The translations under genes were made by a program, and so were the position numbers. From positions 1,984,001 to 2,048,000 of the forward strand of contig NW_020825288.1 in the NCBI RefSeq assembly GCF_003286085.1: a stretch of DNA of 64,000 nt. Reading direction: 5' to 3'. Source of the DNA: Drosophila persimilis (lineage: Eukaryota > Arthropoda > Insecta > Diptera > Drosophilidae). The notes under the pieces were generated by a model that saw only the letters and a list, made by a program, of their open reading frames with translations, made no database searches and was not told the DNA's origin. Position 1 is the first letter of the stretch, and every line of letters begins with the position of its first letter. Positions 22,791 through 34,300 of the stretch are shown in pieces.

Positions 22791-25700
22791 GGGAGATTGT
22801 CATGCACAAATTGAAACTTTTCAAGTTACGCTCGAAAAAGTTTGAATTCCACTAATACAGTGGGGTTTTAGATTGTATAGTTCCAGATACAGACATGTGC
22901 ACACGTCTATGGATGTTTTATTTGCTGGAAAAACTTTCGAATGGTTTCGAATTCAATGAGATTTGTGCACAGACCGTTACCCATTCCATGTGTAAGACAA
23001 TATGCCGCATCCTGTCCCGATCTACTCTGTTCTGTTCGTTTCTGTCCTCTCCTGATACGGCTAATACCCTTAAAGCCGGCAAATATTTACGCATAAATGT
23101 TTTAAATGTAAATGCCTCTCCATTCATTCTGGCAATATCTCATCGGCATCCCCATCCCCATCTCCATCCCCATCGTCTCGAATGTCTTTCGATAAATGGC
23201 TGGATAAATGATAAATAGAATGAATGCCTTTAGGCATTTCTGTGTGCCTTCTCTCCCCTGGACGGAGTGTGTTTTTGTTGTTATGCCGATTGGCTCGTCT
23301 GCTCGGATTTGGCTCTAAGCTAATCAGATTCATGGCTGGCATAATGATGCGATGCACACCATAGGCTGCGTTTCTGATTGAAAATTTAATTAAAGAAAGC
23401 TGTCAATGGATCCGGAGAAAACATTGACAGCATCGGCTCTCCTCCTCTTCGATTCCGGCGATACTCTCAGAGCTATAAATATTCAGGTTTGGCTCTCAAA
23501 TGGTTTTTATTAACCACAAATCGTTCACACCTTGCTAAAAGTTCCCCCAAAATACCCAACCAATCCGAGCCGATCGGATCCGTGTGCAATGACCACAGGA
23601 CTTTTAGGCTGTGTTGCACACCATTTGCTGCTCAATCGATGAAAGGCTTCAGGAAAACACGTCAAGTGTGGCATCGGGAAACAAAGAAACGAGGAAACCA
23701 CAAAAAGCAATACACAGACCTTGATTCGGTTCCCAGTTTGCTCAATCAGCTAAGCAAATATTTGCAGCCGAAGCCGGAAATATGCCCAAGAAAGCATTTA
23801 AATCAGTTTCGCATTTTGCTCGGTCCCTCGACTGGAAACGGAAATTCCCCTTCGCGTATTTTACTGGCCGCTAAATACCATGAATGGTATTTGCCATCGA
23901 CTTAACCCGGGCCCAAAAGGAGCAACGAAACTAGCAAATTAATAACATTAGTGGCAGGCAGGGATTCCTCCTGCTGGTCCCTCGTCTTGTGGCTGGTTCG
24001 TGAGCCCAGGCGACAATGCCGGATTGGCGGCTCAACGCTTTTCTCATTAGAAAGACTTCCGTTTGGGGCTGGGGCCGGGCTAGGGACTGACACAGAGCCG
24101 CTCTGAAGATGCCACAATTCACCCAGCGACGGCCATAGCCAGTGTTTATGTCATTAAGTGCCGCCCGACACTCAGAGACATCTGTCCGTGCCCTCGGCAT
24201 GCCTGGAATTGTCTTATTTGTGTGGCTGGCTGGCTCTTTGGGACAGATTATTGTTTAGAATATTGTAATGTGGCAAAGCCAAATAAAGTGGAGTGGCTGC
24301 AATGCAGAGCCCGAGGGTTGTCGGAGCGAAAGATAGCAATCTTTGAGTTTGTTTTAAATATATAGATCCAACGATTAAGAGGCGTTTTCTTAAGTCTTCA
24401 GTCAATCATCAGACAGTACCACTTGAGAGCCAGGCAAATATTACAGCTAGAATCTATCACGACTTTGTGTAAATCCTCTGTTTTACTTATACTTCCAGGA
24501 ATCTTTGAAGTCCTGTTTTAATCCTGCCAAAAATGATTTCCCCAAGTAAACTCAAACTTCCCCAACTCCACTCAGGAGTCGAGTTTTAAGAGGATTGTCT
24601 GTATTTCAAGGGTTGAGCTGGGCAAATTCCCCAAATGCCAGCCGGCAATGGTGTCCCGGGCCTGAGCGAGCCGCCTGCCAAATGAAGTTCCACTCTCACA
24701 CTACTCGAGGAGGAGAACTTTTCGGTCTGCCCTCGTTCGCCTGGCAGCTTAAGTATCCTTCATTCGACATGTTTACTTTGCCCCTCTCCTGGCCCCTTGG
24801 CTTGGCTTCACTCCACACTGCTTTTTGTCTTGCCGCTGGTTGGCTGCTTGCAACTTTAGAAACCATTGAGAAAGCCTTTTGTGTGTTAGTTAAAGGTTCG
24901 ACGCAGCCCAGCTCCGCTCTGCTCTCTCTTTCCGTTCTTGCCTCTTTTTTGGGTTTAACTTTCATTTTTTTGTTGTGTCAGGCATGTGTAGGGGAAGGGC
25001 TTTGCGCTGCTCGCTCGACCCATAGGCCCTGTCGGCCTAGGCCATTGTCTCCCAGGGCGTTCTTTTTTCGTTATTTTTTTCCCCTGCTGCTGCTGCTGCT
25101 GCTGCCATAAAACTCTATACATATATTATTTATGCTATTATTGATTTTATACATGGGTTCAGTGGAGTCAGAGGTGGACCCCTGGGGCAGGCACCGCCGC
25201 TGCAGATTAACGTGTCGCCATCGCCGGGCGAAAAATGGAATCATTCTTCAACAAAATGTATAACCAACTTCGCGAGAGCTCATCAACTTTCCTTTGAGCC
25301 GTGCAATTTGTAAGTCTCGACCGAAAATTGAAGAAAAGAAAAACGACAGAGAGAGAGAGAGAGACGACAATGTTAGTTGCGGTCTCTTCTTTCAATTTAT
25401 TTTGGTAACACGCGGCGGATACGCAACTTCAACTAAGTTGCGGTCTTTGCAGGCAGGGTTTTGCCCCAATGCGGTCAAGGCATTTTCATTTTCATTCTTT
25501 GGCGGTTCGGACGGCTGCCCAGCCAGTGACTTTTTGCCTTCTTTTAATTTCGACTTTTTTAACAAAGTTAACCAAATGTTCGGAATTGAATTTGGGACCA
25601 GGCCCGAATCATAAATGGTCACTCGGGCGAACTCCTCCTAAGTACACAGCCCCCTCCACTCCGTTCGGGGCTGGCCTACAGTTTATTTACACTGCTAACG

Positions 25701-27271
25701 CCTAAATTAAATTTTAAGCTGTTGATTTGCATTTCCAGCCCTTGCGAGCCCCTACCAGCCCCCTCATAGACCAGCCCCACCCCCCACGGCCCGCAGCTCA
25801 GGCTCCGCCGCTCCACGTTCTACTTCGCAGATGCGATGCGGTGTTTATTGAACCCTGATTATGTTCAGCAGCGACGAAGCGAGAACAGGCAAAGGAATCA
25901 ACATCAAAATCAGAATCCGAATCAGGCACAGGCTCATTAGACTTGGCTGAGAGATTCCAGAGAGTGGGTGGAGGGGTAGGGTTTGGGGCCAAGTGCTGCC
26001 AGGGAAAATGGCTTCTAATTAAGGAGCTCACACACAGACACACACCCAGACACACACTTTTTGAAATGGAGGCCGTGGCAAACTCATAAAAAAGGTTAAA
26101 GTTAAATAAAGCGCAGAGAAAGTTAAAAATGAGCCCGGCTTCCCAGTTGCTACTTGTTTTCGTTCCTGTTTTTCGGTTTTTCTTTGTTTTTACACAAAAA
26201 ATCTGTTAAGCATTTCATTTTTTTGCCCTCCATCTCGCGGGCGTTTCTTTTTTTCGGGCTTTTTAATGAAATTAGGCTGACTGCCTGCCTGCCATCCAGC
26301 CACATCACTCAGCATTATAAATGGGCCAGGGGAGAGGGCCAGGGCGAGGGGTCGAGGCCCGGCAAAATGAAATTAGCCGCGTTCAACAAAACCAAAATCA
26401 AATTTTGTACTACAAAGAAGATGAAAAATACACATACATTTATAAGCGAAAGCCAGCGAAAGTACGAGTATCGGCACATAGGGGAATGTCAACGGGCGGG
26501 AAGAGGGTACGACTGTCGGTATATGGAATACCTAATTTACGCAACGAACTCATTTGAAATGAAGGCAACGACGATGCCAGCGACAGCAGGGCCAACAATG
26601 ATCCAGTCGAAGGCAATTCCGATGACTGGGGACTCCAACAAGGACTGGCACTGGAACTGACACTGAGACAGTGAGACAGTGAGAAGTACATGGTTTGAGG
26701 AATTTCGCTGGTGAAACCAATTTGCAAACAAGTCAACAATGGCTCAAATGGCTGGGAAGTGCGCGTAGGCAATAACCCAGAGTGCACTCGGCTCCTCGAC
26801 TCCTCGTTCCCTCTGTCCTTCGGTTCCGTTATGCAAAGACCCCAGACCACACCATAAGCCAGTTAGCTAACAGAGTACTCGCGTACTTGTACTCGCAGTG
26901 TGCTCAGTAAATAGACTCGCCAAAATGAAGCAACTATTGATTGCCAGCAACGCAGTTGGGTTCGATTTTGAACCCTCCCACCCAGAGAACATTGATACTT
27001 GGAGCGGAACGCATCCTCCTCCTCGGCATTGATGAGATGTTTGCCATTCTCTGCTTTGTTGGCAGTCTAATGAATTTCCACGATAAACGAGCTTTTCTTT
27101 CGAATGTTCCGTTTCCACTTCCACTTCCACTGCACACGCAAACGTGACATGAACTACATTTAATTTGCCTAATTAAGATGCCTGCGACCCCAATCAATGT
27201 GAAATGCAACCAAGTGCATTAGCTGTTGTGTGTAGATTAAGTTTAAATTTATGTTTAATTAGGGCCATTAG

Positions 27272-27597
27272 CACAATACGTCGTACACAGTGCCCTGTAA
27301 AAGGACTTGGACTTACAGTATTCCTCGGAATACATTCCATTTTGTACAGAGAGTCTTCTTGTAGAGTCTCGTTTAACACACTCTCAATTTCCCATTAGTA
27401 CGGCTGTCGCGTTTCCGAGAAATCTCCTAGTTCTCTGTTTTTCTGTGTCAAAGGTATTGTAGTATTGTAGACTACACAGTATGTCATATACAGTTGCCTG
27501 TGAAAGGACTTAGACTTATAGTGTTCCTTGGAATACAGTCCATTCTGTGCAGTACAGAGTCTTCTTTAACAGAGTTTCCCAGAAGTACGGCTGACAG
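27272..27597. repeat. Direct duplication of about 120 bp
   Basis: Two copies, about 27272-27410 and 27474-27597, share the order: TA(C/T)GTC(G/A)TA, ACAGT, CCTGTRAAAGGACTT, TTCCTYGGAATACA, TCCATT, AGTCTTCTT and AGTACGGCTG. They differ at a fair share of positions, so the duplication is not recent. No terminal repeats or target-site duplications were recognised. Confidence 0.7.
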
Positions 27598-27689
27598 GAA
27601 AAATTGCCCTTGCCCCAAGCATATAATCATAGAAGAGAGCGAGAGTGGGTGCATGATGAAAATACGGAAGGTGGACCGCTCTCAACGCG

Positions 27690-27812
27690 CTCTCTTTTCG
27701 GGTCTTACTTTGCTTAGTACAACAGCAACCTTCGTTCCTCTCTTTCCCTCATCAAACAGGGCACCAAAGCGCTCTCAGTAATGCTGAGCGTAAAATAAGA
27801 CCCGAAAGAGAG
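27690..27812. repeat. Imperfect inverted repeat
   Basis: The 18 nt at 27690-27707 (CTCTCTTTTCGGGTCTTA) are the reverse complement of 27796-27812 except for one missing A. The spacer is 88 nt. It could be a hairpin-forming remnant of a small mobile element or a chance palindrome. Confidence 0.65.
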
Positions 27813-28005
27813 TTAGCGAAGAACTAAAGGAATGCCCCACTCCGATTTAGATAGGGCTGGGAAACCCGACAAAGATCTTATAGAAACCATTCGTTTTTCG
27901 GTATACAACTAAACCAACGGGTAAATAATTTAGCTCTTTCCATTCTCCTTGTTTTCTTTGATTATACTAGCGGTTTTTCATTTGACAGCTAAAAAAATCG
28001 ACAAC

Positions 28006-28131
28006 ATGGCAAATATATTTCATTTCAAAAACATGTACCAAACCCGTACGAAATTGCTTGCCTACGCAAAGAATATCAAAAAAAACACATCCTCAAGATT
28101 ACTACGAAAACATGTAGCCCGCAAGTGGTAA
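28006..28131 (+). CDS. Candidate small basic ORF, 41 residues
   Basis: An ATG in a favourable fly context (ACAACATGG) opens 41 codons ending in TAA at 28129-28131. The product would be strongly basic (over a quarter Lys or Arg), begins MANIFHFKNMYQTRTKLL and ends KHVARKW. I do not recognise it. It could be a real small protein, a fragment of an unseen gene, or chance. It follows the duplicated and inverted-repeat segments at 27.3-27.8 kb, so it may belong to an inserted piece of DNA. Confidence 0.2.
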   Translation: MANIFHFKNMYQTRTKLLAYAKNIKKNTSSRLLRKHVARKW

Positions 28132-29096
28132 TCCACGCATAAATTTCCACCGCCTCTGCCACTCCAGCCTCCTCCAGGCGCTCCTTCTTGTGGCTCCCGA
28201 CGCTGCTGTCGTGGAGCTGCTTGTTAGTGATTGCTGTTACAGCCGCAATTGTTTGCTCAAATCGTTAAAACGTTAATCAAACAGTAAAGAGAGCAAACGA
28301 CGCGTCCTGCCACCATCAAGCACCGCCAGCCACCGCCAACAATGGGATCCACGTGCACGCACACTCCGGCACACCTGTGACGCAGCCGCTGCCGGTGCCG
28401 GTGCCGGCGACGCAGCCTGGTCCTGTGCCAATACCTTTGTGTGCCCCGCTGGTTAAGTGAAACCAACCAGGAGCATTGGCACACAAAACCGCAGCCGTGG
28501 GGAGGGAGCACGATAAAGTGGAGGCCAAAACACTGTAACAGAAACTGAGTATCGGAGTAAACAGAGGCAGGGGATGCCAAGAGATGGCGGCGACGTTTGC
28601 AGCGGAATTTCATTCGTTTTTAGAGCGCTTTATGTCTTTGTTCCTGCATGGACGGTGGGAACAATGTCCCCAATGCATCCGCCCCCAGAAGCACACCCTC
28701 TACTACCCACCATTCCGTATGCCAGTCGCGAATCACTGTCTTTCTACACACCGGCCCCAAGGCACTGCCATTCAATACCTAGGGCCCCACAGGCATAACT
28801 CTTCAATACCTCAGCCCCTAAGCACAACTCCTGAATGCCTCAATCCCCAGTCGCAGCCCCGAAGCAGCCACAAACACAACGACACCAGCAACAACTACAA
28901 CCGACGGCCCCCGGGCCCAGTCTGCACCACAGTCGTACATGCAAAGTCACTCAATTGATTTTCAGCAGCTCGTTGTCAATTATCTGCAGTGGCTTGGACT
29001 TTTGTGTTGCTGGCCATTCATGGCAGGACGTTGGCTGCGCCTCGAGCTACCTATGGCGGCCAGTCTGTCCAGACCTAATGGCATTGCCTTGTGGCT

Positions 29097-29157
29097 GGTG
29101 GCAGTGGCAGTGGCACTTGCAGTGGCACTGGCACTGGCACTGGCAGTGGCAGTGGCC
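29097..29157. repeat. TGGCAG/TGGCAC hexamer tandem repeat
   Basis: About ten hexameric units, imperfect. The same hexamer family recurs at about 13000-13040. Confidence 0.8.
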
Positions 29158-30047
29158 TTCATCAATACGCACACAGAGAGACAGAGACCGAAACAGAGAC
29201 AGTGACAGGGACAGGGACACACGGAGAAATGCACAATGAGACACTTGGTGCACTTTGTCGAGCGTACTTGAACAGTTTCAAGGACACCAATCGCTGCCAA
29301 CATACACTCACACTCGCACTCGCACTCGTATACTCGTATTCTTGGCTCAAAAGTATAAATCAGCTGTTGTCCATGATTCATTGAGTAAAATGTTGGCTCT
29401 CTCTTTCCGTGACGCTCTCTCGCTCTTGGCCCTTGGGTGTGTGGGCATGGAACTGCGTTAATATGCGTGGAATTCTCGTTGTTGGCTTTTTGCAGTGCAT
29501 GCCATTCAATTCCATTAGGCCAAGTCCCTGTCCCCGGCACCACTCCACCACCACCACCACCACCACCACAGGCGCAGGCAAAGGCCTCTCCTTGGCACAG
29601 CGCCAGTCGTGTGTTTGTTGTTGTTTTTTCCAACTTTCATGCATTCCGCATACAAAATTCTTCTCCATTTCGCCAAAGTTTGGTAAGAGTTAGGCACTTT
29701 TTTTTCCAAGAGCTCAGTTCGAGTGTAATTCCAAAGAAATATTAAGCGGGAATTGTTTTTCCTTGCCCCCACTCTCATCCTCGAGTGCTTCGAGTGAAAT
29801 ATACGAGAGGACGGACGTTTTAAAAATATCCGTTGGTGGACAGCACCGGACCGGAGCGGACTGGACTGGACTGCTTGTGACACAGCAGATTGCACATTAA
29901 GGCCTACTTGCGATCCAATTAAAGGCCGTTTCGCCGCTCATCTTGCTGACCCACATAAATAATGCATAAGCCATAATCTACGACATAATGCGTTGCCCAA
30001 TTGCCCAAGGCCCCCTCACGACGCGGCGAGAGGCAGTCCTGAGTCAG

Positions 30048-30076
30048 GCGGTGGCGGCGGCGGCGGCGGCGGCGGC
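30048..30076. repeat. GGC trinucleotide repeat
   Basis: About nine GGC units in a row; a second GGC/GGT-rich patch lies at about 30241-30287. No coding context could be shown for either. Confidence 0.8.
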
Positions 30077-30800
30077 TCTGGTCTACATTTTCTTTTTATA
30101 AACCCCTGGCGAGGCGTTCGTCTGGCAAAACATTATCCAAAGAAAGACGAAAGATTAAAAAGCAACCCAGCCCCAGCCCCAGCCCCAGCAGCAGCAGCAA
30201 CCAGTCCGGGACCAGTCCCAGTCATTCCCGGACAGCCAGCGGCGATGGTGGCGGTGGCGGTGGCGGCGGCGGCGGCGACGGCGGCAGTTAGGTGAAATGA
30301 ACAGGGTCCGGGCCAAAGGGCAACTGAAATTATGCTACGTGCCCTTCCCGAAGAGTCTTTCATTCCTGGAAAGTTGTGATTTTGCTGCATTGGCCGAGGG
30401 CCCGGACAGATCGAAACGCCTACGCGACCAACACGTGACATTCTGCGGCTTACCCTTTTATGACCTTCATATTTATTGCAATAATCGTGTGTCGTGTGAT
30501 GTGTGTGTGGGGGCTGAGAGAAGTAAATTGAAGCTGGCCAAGGGCACTGCAGGTTGAATCTCGAGCAAGGCCTTGTCACCGTCTCTGTCACCGTTAACGC
30601 TTCGATGACTTTTCCATATTGACTTTTCCGTTTCCTTTGTCCCCGTTCGAGTGGGCACTGTCAACACTCTAGTCTAATTGAACTTGAATGAAGACAGAGC
30701 TTTCCAAAGGCTCTGTTTTCTGTAGTCCAGTCCCCATCGATTGTGTGTCCTTTTGGGCAAACAAATCTAATGGCTTTCTATTTTTAATAATGACTTAACA

Positions 30801-30865
30801 GCCAGCTCTCTGCCAGCTCTCGGCCAGCTCTCGGCCAGCTCTCGGCCAGCTCTCTGCCAGCTGGG
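30801..30865. repeat. 11-bp tandem repeat (GCCAGCTCTCG)
   Basis: Five exact-length 11-bp units followed by a degenerate sixth. The unit length is near one helical turn, so the copies face the same side of the DNA. Confidence 0.8.
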
Positions 30866-31358
30866 ACATTGAATTGCTCAGGCGGTATGTTAAAGTTTAA
30901 GGCCATGAAAATTAATTAAAAACAATTTTCCCTCCACGCACACGTGCCAAGCGACGTATGAGTAATGCTTGCTGCCATCCCCTGGAAAACATGGCCCCCG
31001 TTCCGCTCCTCCTTTGTTTTTATAGTTTTTTGTTTTTTCGTTTTTCTGCTTCTGTTTTTGTTTGGTTATTTCTTTTAATTAGCGCGTGCGGCTTCGAAGC
31101 GTGCCGCCGCCGCAGCAATCCAACTGCAGGAAAGCGTCAAACAATTTTCACAGCACACTTTTTGGCGCCCTGTGCGGTATCGCACCACATTATTCCCTTA
31201 AAAAAACCAAAGGACTGCAGGGCCACGGGGAAGAAGCACACTTTCATTCTTCATTTCTGAATGAGTGTCATTGAAAGCAGAGCCCTGCAAGGGTATCTAA
31301 AGCTTCGGTCTAGCGATGCCCGACTTCCGTTCTTGAATGGTAATGTTTTTGTCTTGGC

Positions 31359-31387
<29 letters not shown>
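31359..31387. repeat. CA dinucleotide microsatellite
   Basis: An uninterrupted CA run of about 14 units. Confidence 0.85.
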
Positions 31388-31391
<4 letters not shown>

Positions 31392-34300
31392 GAATCTATG
31401 TATGAACATTAAATGCAGAAGGCAGCAGCATGGGGCAGGCATGGGGCTGCCCCTGCTGGCGGCTGGGAGGCATAAATATATCAAAGAGCCGACAAGTAAA
31501 TGGGCGTACGCTGTTTAAATTCGTTGGTCAACATTCTTGCGGTGCCCTCCATGGACAAAATGCGAACAACAAAATACGGAATACAAAAAATAAGAAATAT
31601 AAAGCAAACAACACCACCGGCAGGAACAACAACAAGAAAAGCGGCTTTCTCCGTGCTGGTGGATGGCATGCAAATTTTTGCCGGCGCTTTCAGGGTCCCG
31701 CATGGCAGTCCCTATGGCTCTGGCTCTGGCTCTGGCTGTGGCTGTGGCTGCGGCTCCTATTGTTTTGCTACTGTGGGGCCATAAATTCGGGGCATGTGAG
31801 AGGAAAAGTTTGCAACAACAAATCAATAAAGCTGCCATCAAGTGCCAGCAATGAAAACTAGCCCCATAGCCACTTGCCCCAGAAGCCACTTGCCCCAAAA
31901 GCCACTTGCCCCGCTCCGCCTCTACATCTATTTATGCATATACTTATGTTGTCGGAGGTACGACAACTATTCTACATGTTTCATGAAGATATGAAAAACA
32001 AATTGGGAGCCGAAAAGTTTCTTTTCTTTTGATAAGCAAAAGCGTAGATCCTAAGCCTAAAAACATTTTTTACGTCAAAATAATATAAATTATGCGCCGG
32101 GGAAATTGTACTCTACTTCCGAAGTTCATAAAGGGTTTCAAGTAAAATACATCAATTATTTTACAAGATAATTTGTCCATCTTTCTATAGCCTATGCTTA
32201 TATATGTAGACTCGCTTTATATTATCCTTCTATAATCGAACTATTAATACAGATTAATATATCCTATATCCCTATACAAAAGATTTATTGCAGCTCAAAC
32301 TAATATTTCTTTTACAAGAACAAAGGGCAAAGTTTTCTTGAGGAAGTTTGGAAATTAACGCTACAGCAGCAGATAGGATATCCTTTCAAGAAAAATATTT
32401 GGACAGCTTCCCAAAACTATTAATTTTCGAAAAGAACTCCCACAGACCTGCTTAATTTATTGGCAATTAGCGACACTGATAATAACTCTACATAAAGTTG
32501 GTAAAAATGAAAAACTTGAAGTTTGATTGGAGCAGAATTCGGTGCTCAGATAGTTTTCCCTAATTAGTAATTCCCAATTAATGGATAACTGGAAGTCGTG
32601 GGAGATTTTTTAAATATTTTTTATCATAGCAGGAGTGGGGGCCGATTATAAACTTTCTCCCGACTTGGCAAACATTCAGCAGCTCATGAAGGCATCTTTT
32701 TTATAATAATTATATATACATATAGATCAAATATAAACATTGAAACATAATCACGGTAATCCTGTTAGCTTTCGTTTGCTGTTTATTTATTCGTAATTTC
32801 TGCTGCCTTTTTCTCTCACTTTGTATTTCGCTCTTTGCTTTGGCCTTATAAATAATTTGACAAAGCGCCAGAGAAAAATTAAATGGGGAAAATGAAACAT
32901 CAGAGACAGTTCATTTAACTTTGAATTGCTTGGTAATTGTGCTCAAATGTTTCGTAAATTTTCTCATTAAGTTCAGCGCGAAAGTGTGTCCGCGAAAGGA
33001 GCGGAGTTCCGTGTAATTATCCGGGAATTTAAAGCCTGAGACTTTAAGCGCTTCGGCCAACAGGCCAACAGGCCAGGCCAGGCCGCCTGTCCTGCGGCGA
33101 TCGCATCTCTCAGCTGTCAATATGCAACCGAAAGTGGCCAACCGTAGTGGTCATAATGCTTGCCCCCCAACCACACGCACACATGCGCCACACTCGCACA
33201 GACACAGGGGGAGCGGGAGAGGGAGAGTGGGAGAGTGGACGTGGGAGTGGGAGTGAGTGTACACAGTGGGCTATCGACTCGCACAAGAGCAATTAAAAGT
33301 CAGAAAATGACCCCAGAGCGTGGCAGCCAGCGCTTTCAATGTTCATTTGCATACGGCCAGCGTCATAATTACATCATAAGTGGCATGCCCCGGCGACGCG
33401 TCGCGACGCGGGGATGAACAAAAAAAGCAAACCAAAACCAGCACGAAATCAACTAAAAAGCTAATTACCGTCCCAAAGCAATTCAGCCGACAATCTGCTG
33501 TTGTCAGTGCGTTTATTAGTTCTCCATAATTATATTTTCTAATTTGATTTTTATTTTTGGCCTGCTGTCAAATTGCGCATACGCACAGGTGGACCTTGTG
33601 GCCTATGCACCTGTAATGGAAAGCTAATTGTGAGTGTCCGTTAACCAGGTTTGATTGCCGGGGAGAGCCCATTCATCAATAATTCCTGCTGCTAGCCGAC
33701 CCTCAACGGAGAAGGTCAATGCCACACAGCACCACCCACAGAAGCATTGTCACGCGATCCGGCCAAGGGCCGTGCTGGCACACTGCGCTTTCCGCAAGAA
33801 TTATTTATTCATGGACTGTTCAATTCATCATTGGCCACGATTGAAGCTGACATTTCAAAAGCAGTCACTTATCCCTTCAATGGCCGGACAACTATGTATT
33901 TAGTGACTGCATTTGAGCCCGGCTAGTAGCAGGGCGTGAATCTGCGGCACGAAGTGAAATGAAATTCGCTGCCAACTGGGGACTTAAAGTATTTATTCCT
34001 TTAATTCATTAGTCAAGCTCTAGGGCAAACACGGCACCTCGGCCAATTCCCGCTTTGCGTGCTCCTGCATTAAATTCTTTCATTACCTTCCGGCCCCACC
34101 CCCCGTCCAACGTGCTTGGCATGCCAGCACTCCCAGGGGGGAACAGGATTCCCCACCAAAAAATAGTTCGACGACTGTGGGATACCTACATAAATGCCTC
34201 AAACACTAGCAGATACGTTTCTTTTTGCTGATATTTACTATTCACGCAATTAGGATGATCGCCAGATATATATTATCCAGCATTTATCAGCCCCGAACAC

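Larger units (their letters stand above)
17450..27200. other. Intergenic DNA, no gene seen
   Basis: About 10 kb without a supportable coding region on either strand. Open frames present are short, overlap on both strands and follow simple-sequence DNA. Recognisable content is tandem repeats: a 12-bp unit at about 17474-17535, an 8-bp unit at 20111-20158, GACA/GATA at 22734-22790, and GA runs near 25348-25364. Confidence 0.7.

Noticed and set aside
27204-27781. Pair of similar short frames (PVKGLGLTVFLGIHSIL and PVKGLRLIVFLGIQSIL)
   Set aside because: Their likeness is explained by the underlying DNA duplication. Neither has a supported gene structure, and similarity is as high at silent as at replacement sites as far as can be judged by eye.
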